NCBI GenBank assembly: GCA_027011835.1
Contig: JALUZN010000411.1
Span: forward strand, 1 to 19,429
DNA: 19,429 nucleotides
Source: Draconibacterium sp.
GTDB taxonomy: Bacteria; Bacteroidota; Bacteroidia; Bacteroidales; Prolixibacteraceae
Direction: 5' to 3'
Position 1 is the first letter of the stretch. Each line of letters opens with the position of its first letter. Position numbers and translations under genes: made by a program. This document shows positions 14,616 to 19,429 of the stretch, piece after piece. The notes below the pieces were generated by a model, which was not told the DNA's origin, did no database searches, and was given only the letters and a program-made list of their open reading frames with translations.

Positions 14616-15962
14616 ATGAAACATATTTTAATTTTTGGAGCAGGCAGGTCGTGCAACACGTTAATTAGGTACCTTGCCGCCAATGCCGATGAGTTCGATT
14701 GGAAAATAAATATTTTTGACATAAGGGAAAGCAAGAGTGAAAATTCGGAACGGGTTATTTATTCTGTAATGAATGTAAAAGATGAAACGGCACGCGATTT
14801 ACAAGTAAAAAATGCCGATTTGGTCATCTCGATGTTACCGGCCAGGTTTCATAAATATGTGGCAAAGTCGTGTGTGAAATTCTCGAAAAACCTGTTAACG
14901 GCATCGTACGAAACCGATGAATTAACGGCATTCAGGGGCGATGTTCAGAAAAAGGGGCTTTTCTTTTTAAACGAGTGCGGACTCGACCCCGGGCTCGACC
15001 ACATGTCGGCAATGAACCTGATTGACCGGATAAAAAACAACGGGCACACTTTACTCGCTTTCGAATCGTTTACCGGTGGGTTGGTTGCTCCCGAATCGGA
15101 CGACAATCCGTGGAACTATAAATTTAGCTGGAATCCGAGAAATGTTGTGGTGGCAGGGCAGGAGGGGCCTGCAAAATTCATTCAAAACGGAAAGTACAAG
15201 TACATTCCATACAACCGGTTGTTCAGAAGAACCGAGTTAATTGAGATTGATGATTTTGGAATGTTTGAGGGATATGCCAACCGCGATTCACTAAAATATA
15301 TCGGGCAATACAATTTGCAGGGAATTCCTACTATTTATAGGGGAACACTACGCCGGCCGGGCTTTTGCCGTGCATGGAATGTTTTTGTTCAGCTCGGGTT
15401 AACCGACGATTCGTATTATATCGAAAATGTTGAAAACATGACCTATCGCGAGTTTATCAACTCTTTTCTCTATTATCATCCGTCCGATTCGGTGGAAGTA
15501 AAACTTTACCGTGCAATGCACATCGACCAGGATTCTGATATTATCAGAAAAATGAAGTGGATTGGTATTTTCGATAATACAAAAATTGGGTTAAAAAAGG
15601 CTACTCCGGCACAAATTCTCGAACATATTTTAAAGCAAAAGTGGCAGCTACATCCCAACGATAAAGATATGGTTGTTATGTGGCACAAATTTATTTATCG
15701 CGATGCTAAAACTAAATTGCCTGTTAAACTAACCAGCTCGCTGGTGGTGTTAGGCGAAGACAGCGAACACACAGCCATGTCGAAAACAGTAGGACTTCCG
15801 TTGGCGGTTGCTGCAAAATTAGTTTTAACGGGTAACCTAAAATTAAAGGGGATGTTTATTCCAACTCATAAATTAATCTACAAGCCGGTGTTGCAAGAGT
15901 TGGAACAGCATGGAATTAAGTTCAAAGAGAAATTGCATGACGCTGAGGAAGTTGGTTATTAA
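14616..15962 (+). CDS. Saccharopine dehydrogenase (LYS9/AASS C-terminal type)
   Basis: A 448-residue member of the saccharopine dehydrogenase family, of the glutamate-forming type seen in yeast Lys9 and the C-terminal half of animal AASS. It has a Rossmann N-terminus (ILIFGAGRSCNTLI, 4-17), ISMLPARFH (71-79) and ASYET (96-100). The hallmark GLDPGLDHMSAM is at 122-133. SFTGGLVAPESDDNPWNYKF (151-170) and YRGTLRRPGF (241-250) follow. In catabolism it oxidises saccharopine to aminoadipate semialdehyde plus glutamate, which feeds the ALDH7 gene just upstream. I prefer ATG 14616 over 14565 because MKHILIFGAG is the family N-terminus and the earlier ATG lies within a hairpin. Lysine-2-oxoglutarate reductase, which makes saccharopine, is not fused and not in the window. 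The family call is firm; the direction is inferred. Confidence 0.88.
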   Translation: MKHILIFGAGRSCNTLIRYLAANADEFDWKINIFDIRESKSENSERVIYSVMNVKDETARDLQVKNADLVISMLPARFHKYVAKSCVKFSKNLLTASYETDELTAFRGDVQKKGLFFLNECGLDPGLDHMSAMNLIDRIKNNGHTLLAFESFTGGLVAPESDDNPWNYKFSWNPRNVVVAGQEGPAKFIQNGKYKYIPYNRLFRRTELIEIDDFGMFEGYANRDSLKYIGQYNLQGIPTIYRGTLRRPGFCRAWNVFVQLGLTDDSYYIENVENMTYREFINSFLYYHPSDSVEVKLYRAMHIDQDSDIIRKMKWIGIFDNTKIGLKKATPAQILEHILKQKWQLHPNDKDMVVMWHKFIYRDAKTKLPVKLTSSLVVLGEDSEHTAMSKTVGLPLAVAAKLVLTGNLKLKGMFIPTHKLIYKPVLQELEQHGIKFKEKLHDAEEVGY

Positions 15963-16022
15963 TTAGTTTTACGAAAAAGGCCGGGAAAACAAGAATAGAC
16001 TAAATGCAGAATAAGGGAAAAG

Positions 16023-16064
16023 AACGATATGCTTCGGGTGTACATTGTGAAAATATCGTTTTTT
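16023..16064 (+). terminator. Possible Rho-independent terminator after the lysine-type cluster
   Basis: AACGATAT (16023-16030) pairs with ATATCGTT (16053-16060), extendable by a G-U and A-T pairs, with a run of six T at the end of the right arm. The loop is long (22 nt) and the stem A/T-rich, so this is tentative. Its place, 60 nt after the saccharopine dehydrogenase stop, is right for the end of the operon. Confidence 0.35.
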
Positions 16065-16110
16065 ACCGGAGATTCCAGTCAAGTTTTATATTTTTAGTTT
16101 TTCAAATCCA

Positions 16111-17403
16111 GTGAAACGATTTTTAAATACCATTTCAGCATTTCAATTTTACCAGTTGGTAAAGTACGCAACGTTAATATTAATTGGGGTTGTTTTTACC
16201 AAAACCACTTTAACACCCAATGCTATTGGCCAATACGAAACATTTGTTTTTATTGCCGGAGCAGTAAGTTTTTTCTGGTTAAACGGGCTGTTAAAAGCAC
16301 TCTTGCCGCTCTCTTCGCAAAAAAGCAAATCGAATATTTTTAGCGCATTTGTTGTTATTCAACTGTTTAGTATTGTTGCTGCAATTTTGCTTTTTTTGTT
16401 GCACCCGTTTTTTTCAAAATTCTTGCTTAACGCGAAAGAGATTCCTGAAATATGGCTTTTAATGGCATTTCTCGTGTTTGGTGTTCCGGCAAATTTGGCA
16501 GAGTATTTTTACCTTATTAAAAAGAAAAATCGTTCGCTTTTGGTTTATGCACTGGTTTCGTTTTCCATTCAGTTTATACTGGTTGTTTTGCCGCCGGTTT
16601 TGGGTTACGGAATAGAGATGGCACTAAAAGGGTTGGTTGCCGCTGCGCTGCTCCGTTATTTTTGGATTTGGATTCTACTCGTTTCCAATGGCGAACTTCA
16701 CTTTTCGCCGGCATTTGTTAAAGAACACTTAAAACTTGGAGGGCCACTAATTGCCGCTACACTTTTAAGCGGCTCGGCACAATTTGTCGACGGATTTATT
16801 GTAACCTCTAAATTTAGCAACGAAGTATTTGCTGTTTTCCGTTATGGAGCCCGCGAACTTCCACTTGCATTGTTACTCTCGAATGCGCTTAGCAACGCAC
16901 TGCTCCCCGACTTTGCAAAACCCGAAAACCTGAAACAGAATCTTCAAAAGCTTAAAAGCAGCGTTACCCGGCTTATGCACTTTCTTTTTCCTCTCACCAT
17001 TGTTTTACTATTAACTTCGCACATTATTTTCCCAATTATTTTTAATGCAAAATTTAGCGAGAGTGCAACTATCTTTAACATCTATTTGCTGCTTGTAATA
17101 AGCAGGTTACTACTGCCTCAAACCATTTTAAACGGATTGAAAATTACAAATCCAATTATGCAGGCTGCCTTTTTCGAACTCATTATAAATGTAATACTCA
17201 GCCTCGTATTTGTACAGTTTTTAGGAATTGCAGGAATTGCTTTCGCCACATTTATTGCCTATCTGTTCGAAAAAATTTACCTCATAACCGTTGTTAAAAC
17301 GAAACTAAAAATTAACCTTTCCGAATATGTGCCGGTAAATAAATACGCAATTTATTCTGTTGGTATAATTGTAATATTTATTTTTGCTGAACTAATTTTA
17401 TAA
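16111..17403 (+). CDS. Polysaccharide/oligosaccharide flippase-like membrane protein (MOP superfamily)
   Basis: A 430-residue, very hydrophobic protein with about 12 membrane segments. It resembles Wzx/RfbX-type polysaccharide biosynthesis proteins of the MOP superfamily, which flip lipid-linked glycans across the inner membrane. The N-terminal region (FYQLVKYATLILIGVVFTK then GQYETFVFIAGAVSFF), the LKLGGPLIAATLLSGSAQFVDGFIV block (about 208-232) and the ending IYLITVVKTKLKINLSEYVPV fit that family. The start is GTG at 16111, read as MKRFLNTISAFQF; no better ATG lies upstream in frame. No glycosyltransferase genes are nearby, so this is an orphan flippase, and its substrate is unknown. It is followed after 3 nt by the AlkD-like gene, so the two are probably co-transcribed. 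Confidence 0.72.
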   Translation: MKRFLNTISAFQFYQLVKYATLILIGVVFTKTTLTPNAIGQYETFVFIAGAVSFFWLNGLLKALLPLSSQKSKSNIFSAFVVIQLFSIVAAILLFLLHPFFSKFLLNAKEIPEIWLLMAFLVFGVPANLAEYFYLIKKKNRSLLVYALVSFSIQFILVVLPPVLGYGIEMALKGLVAAALLRYFWIWILLVSNGELHFSPAFVKEHLKLGGPLIAATLLSGSAQFVDGFIVTSKFSNEVFAVFRYGARELPLALLLSNALSNALLPDFAKPENLKQNLQKLKSSVTRLMHFLFPLTIVLLLTSHIIFPIIFNAKFSESATIFNIYLLLVISRLLLPQTILNGLKITNPIMQAAFFELIINVILSLVFVQFLGIAGIAFATFIAYLFEKIYLITVVKTKLKINLSEYVPVNKYAIYSVGIIVIFIFAELIL

Positions 17404-17406
17404 AAT

Positions 17407-18108
17407 ATGGAGTTTATTCTCGACAATTCCGATTCGGAAAATAATTACCAGTTAATAATTTCAAAAATAAAACGCATTCGGAACGGCGACACAGCCGACG
17501 CAATGAAACGCACCGGAATTGTATATAAAATGAATTGGGGCATTGCATTAACTACCCTGCGGCAAATGGCAAACGAGTACAGCCGCAACCACGTTCTTGC
17601 GCTAAAGCTATGGAATAAACAGTGGCGCGAAACGATGATTCTGGCAACACTGCTCGACGAACCCGAAAAAGTAACCGAAGAACAGATGGATTTCTGGACA
17701 AAAAGTTTCGAAAACACCGAAATTGCAGAACAGGCATCGGCAAACCTTTGGGTAAAAAGCAAATTTGCCTTTGTAAAATCGCTCGAATGGTGCCGCGGCA
17801 AAAAACATATCGTCCGTTTTACCGGCATCCATCTCGCCGGCCGGCTTGCCATAACCGACAAAAAAGCCATCGACGAAATGTTCGAACCATTTTTCAACGA
17901 GATTCCAACCCTGGCAAAAGACCCCAGGTTGTATACCGTTCTTTTTCGTTCGTTAATCGCCATTGGAACGCGCTCGAAACCACTTAACACAGCCACAATC
18001 GAGCTGGCAAAAACACTGCAATCGGCCACCTCCGAAAACGCTGTAAAACTGGGCAACGAACTCTTTAACGAACTTTCTGCCGAATACATTCAGGAGCGAT
18101 TTAATTAA
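17407..18108 (+). CDS. AlkD-like DNA alkylation repair / HEAT-repeat protein
   Basis: A 233-residue all-helical protein resembling the DNA alkylation repair family (AlkD-type HEAT-like repeats). AlkD enzymes excise N3- and N7-alkylpurines. Family features are the N-terminal MKRTGIVYKMNWGIALTTLRQMANEY, LALKLWNKQWRETMILATLL (64-83) and the central region ending in WVKSKFAFVKSLEWC. The usual 'NWDLVD' segment that supplies the catalytic Asp in AlkD is not recognisable; the corresponding region reads NTEIAEQASANLW. It may therefore be a non-catalytic or altered subgroup. It starts 3 nt after the flippase-like gene. Confidence is good for the fold and modest for enzyme activity. Confidence 0.75.
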   Translation: MEFILDNSDSENNYQLIISKIKRIRNGDTADAMKRTGIVYKMNWGIALTTLRQMANEYSRNHVLALKLWNKQWRETMILATLLDEPEKVTEEQMDFWTKSFENTEIAEQASANLWVKSKFAFVKSLEWCRGKKHIVRFTGIHLAGRLAITDKKAIDEMFEPFFNEIPTLAKDPRLYTVLFRSLIAIGTRSKPLNTATIELAKTLQSATSENAVKLGNELFNELSAEYIQERFN

Positions 18109-18129
18109 AACACAATCTCTTTTTTTATG

Positions 18130-18290
18130 CTGGCGGCCGGGCTTTCCGTAAGTAGTGGCCTTGTCGCCGCTCCGGTATTTGTAGGCAATCCGTGTGCTTC
18201 CTTCGGTCGCAGCCGTTTGCCAACAACTACTCGGGTGCGCATTCGGCAAGCTACTTACTCCAATCCCTGCCAGAGCCCGTTGTTAATTTT
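18130..18290. repeat. Probable dispersed intergenic element 1
   Basis: A G/C-richer block containing GCCGGGCTTTCCG and a 3' CCAATCCCTGCC. The inverted pair GTAAGTAG (18148-18155) / CTACTTAC (18251-18258) frames the middle, with CTTG/CAAG adding to it on the inner side. 'GGGCTTTCCG...CAATCCCT' is a phrase I recall from repeated intergenic elements of Bacteroidota, but I cannot check copy number here. Confidence 0.45.
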
Positions 18291-18536
18291 TTTTGATTAT
18301 TTTTTTGCACTACTCGCAAACAGGCAACTCTTTCCCTATCCTTCCCCAAAAAAGAAAAACCGAACGTCAGCAATCTGGAAATTACGGCTTACTTCAACTT
18401 TCGGGTTGATGGCGTACCTTGAAATTTAATGGATCGGCTTTTCCTTGCCGGAGGTTATACTCTTTGGCTTAATTAGAGGTGTATGCAGAAATCTGATTTG
18501 CAGCGACGGCCTCGGTCGGTGAGCCGGAAAACAAGC

Positions 18537-18614
18537 GATAACGACGTTAAAAAAATCCTGCTGTTTGAGGAGGCTCCAATGTATTGGAGGGAGTTCAGGA
18601 TTTTTAGTCGTTAT
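18537..18614. repeat. Long nested palindrome, probable dispersed intergenic element 2
   Basis: Three nested inverted pairs share one axis: ATAACGAC (18538-18545)/GTCGTTAT (18607-18614), AAAAATCCTG (18551-18560)/CAGGATTTTT (18596-18605), and CTCCAAT (18574-18580)/ATTGGAG (18583-18589) at the tip. The whole can fold into a stem of nearly 80 nt. The 3' flank (CTTTTTGTTTACTTTTTGGG, then a TAAGCCAAAAAGTG) continues as a smaller hairpin. I recognise the general style from Bacteroidota intergenic repeats. Confidence 0.6.
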
Positions 18615-18778
18615 TGCGTAGCTTTTCCGAGTGAAGCGAACGCAGCAGGGGCTTTTTGTTTACTTTTTGGGCTAAGCCAAAAAGTGAAATCCACCCGATA
18701 GGGCAAAAGTAACATCATAGTATCCCTATGTTGTGGTGCATTAGAAAAAAATATTAATCAGATAATTTACAGGTATTG

Positions 18779-18810
18779 TTTGGATATTTAATAAAATCAA
18801 TTTACTTTTG
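18779..18810 (+). promoter_or_regulatory. Bacteroidota-type promoter for the Fic gene
   Basis: TTTG (18779-18782), a 20-nt spacer, then TACTTTTG (18803-18810), which matches TAnnTTTG exactly. This is the -33/-7 pattern used by the primary sigma factor of Bacteroidota. Transcription would start shortly after 18815, giving a short leader before the ATG at 18836. Confidence 0.65.
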
Positions 18811-18835
18811 TATTTGGATAATATACAGATAACAA

Positions 18836-19429
18836 ATGGATAAATACATAAATAAACTAAACTTCGATTTTCAAACAAACCAGAAAATCTTAAATCTTAT
18901 TTCCCAAATTGATTTATACAAGGGGAAATGGAATATTATAGAAAAACAAGAAAATATTTATCTAAAAGAACTAAGAAAAATTGCAACAATTGAAAGTATT
19001 GGTTCGTCAACACGAATTGAAGGAGGCACACTAACAGACAAAGAAATTGAAGAACTTTTGAATGATGTCAAAATAACAAAACTCAAAACAAGAGATGAGC
19101 AAGAAGTGATTGGGTATTATGATACTTTGGAAATTATTTATGAAAATTATGACAATATCCGTTTATCAGAAAATTACATAAAACAATTACATCAAAATTT
19201 GTTGAGATATAGTGATAAAGATACTCGGCATCGTGGAGAATACAAATCACTTTCAAATAAAGTCGTTGCTAACTACCCAGGAGGGATACAAAAAGTTATT
19301 TTCAATACAACAGAAGTTCATTTAGTTCAAAATGAAATGAATGATTTAATTACTTGGACGAATAAACAATTTGAAAAAGGAGAAATACATCCTTTGATTA
19401 TTGTTGCGAATTTAGTCTATGAATTTTTA
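18836..19429 (+). CDS. Fic/DOC family protein, 5' part (cut by the window end)
   Basis: The first 198 codons of a Fic-family gene, open to the last base of the window. Residues 53-64 read ESIGSSTRIEGG. This contains the N-terminal autoinhibitory helix motif (S/T)xxxE(G/N), with Ser58 and Glu62-Gly63, that blocks the ATP site in class II Fic proteins. The following DTRHRGEYKSLSNKVVANYPGG stretch is the usual pre-catalytic region. The catalytic HxFx(D/E)GNGR loop would lie beyond the window. Fic enzymes usually transfer AMP to a target protein. The base composition is clearly more A/T-rich than that of the operons to the left, and the gene sits next to repeats and has its own promoter, which suggests accessory or recently acquired DNA. 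Confidence 0.85.
   Translation, partial: MDKYINKLNFDFQTNQKILNLISQIDLYKGKWNIIEKQENIYLKELRKIATIESIGSSTRIEGGTLTDKEIEELLNDVKITKLKTRDEQEVIGYYDTLEIIYENYDNIRLSENYIKQLHQNLLRYSDKDTRHRGEYKSLSNKVVANYPGGIQKVIFNTTEVHLVQNEMNDLITWTNKQFEKGEIHPLIIVANLVYEFL

Larger units (their letters stand above)
18109..18835. other. Gene-free region with palindromic repeat elements
   Basis: About 730 bases without a convincing gene. Open frames at 18127-18429 and 18483-18701 have low-complexity, unfamiliar products and coincide with palindromic structure, so I do not call them. The left part (18130-18290) and the right part (18530-18690) look like two separate dispersed intergenic elements, listed below. The 3' part from about 18740 is A/T-rich and carries the promoter of the Fic gene. 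Confidence 0.6.

Noticed and set aside
17445..18089. A 214-codon open frame on the minus strand
   Set aside because: It lies wholly opposite the AlkD-like gene, its product shows no recognisable family, and its serine/arginine-rich make-up is typical of the antisense frame of a real gene.
18483..18701. A 72-codon open frame (and another at 18127-18429) in the gene-free region
   Set aside because: Both run through palindromic repeat DNA, have no recognisable domain or convincing start context, and are best explained as frames left open within dispersed elements.
1..19429. CRISPR arrays, tRNA or rRNA genes, insertion-sequence transposases
   Set aside because: I looked for regularly spaced repeats, cloverleaf-like G/C-rich segments and transposase motifs and saw none.

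Overview
The window looks like chromosomal DNA of a member of the Bacteroidota, probably an anaerobic or facultative Bacteroidales/Marinilabiliales-type organism. The evidence is A-rich leaders before most ATGs with no clear Shine-Dalgarno sequence, one good match to the Bacteroidota promoter consensus (TTTG, about 20 nt, TAnnTTTG), protein families with a Bacteroidota flavour, and a large palindromic intergenic element of a kind I associate with this phylum. The exact taxon cannot be fixed from the sequence alone.

Layout. (1) 23-2102, plus strand: a DUF692 (MbnB/BufB-type) gene, an overlapping DUF2063 (BufC/HvfC-type) gene and a DoxX-like membrane protein. This is the core of a bufferin/HvfABCX-like peptide-modification operon whose precursor gene would lie just left of the window. 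(2) 2201-4356, minus strand: a secreted nucleoside hydrolase and an AI-2E/PerM-family membrane protein. (3) 4694-15962, plus strand: eight tightly packed metabolic genes, the centrepiece of the window. They are a CitD-CitE fusion, CitF, an isocitrate/homoisocitrate dehydrogenase-like enzyme, a small HD-like protein, two different fused LeuC-LeuD-type (homo)aconitases, an ALDH7/antiquitin-type aminoadipate semialdehyde dehydrogenase and a saccharopine dehydrogenase. (4) 16111-18108, plus strand: a polysaccharide flippase-like protein and an AlkD-like HEAT-repeat protein. (5) 18109-18835: a gene-free region with palindromic repeat elements. (6) 18836 to the end: the first 198 codons of an A/T-rich Fic-family gene with its own promoter.

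Main interpretation (inference). The eight-gene cluster contains the enzyme set of the alpha-aminoadipate lysine pathway, but it has a citrate-lyase-type enzyme where biosynthesis would have homocitrate synthase, and an oxidative ALDH7 where biosynthesis would have a reductase. Read from its 3' end to its 5' end it spells a catabolic route: saccharopine -> aminoadipate semialdehyde -> 2-aminoadipate -> (transamination) 2-oxoadipate -> reductive carboxylation to homoisocitrate -> homoaconitate -> homocitrate -> acetate + 2-oxoglutarate. That would be lysine degradation by running the aminoadipate pathway backwards, ending in a 'homocitrate lyase'. I know of no described pathway of this form. 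The CitD-like domain also lacks the serine that normally carries the prosthetic group, so the putative lyase may work with free CoA thioesters. Lysine-2-oxoglutarate reductase, an aminoadipate transaminase and citrate-lyase maturation genes are not in the window.
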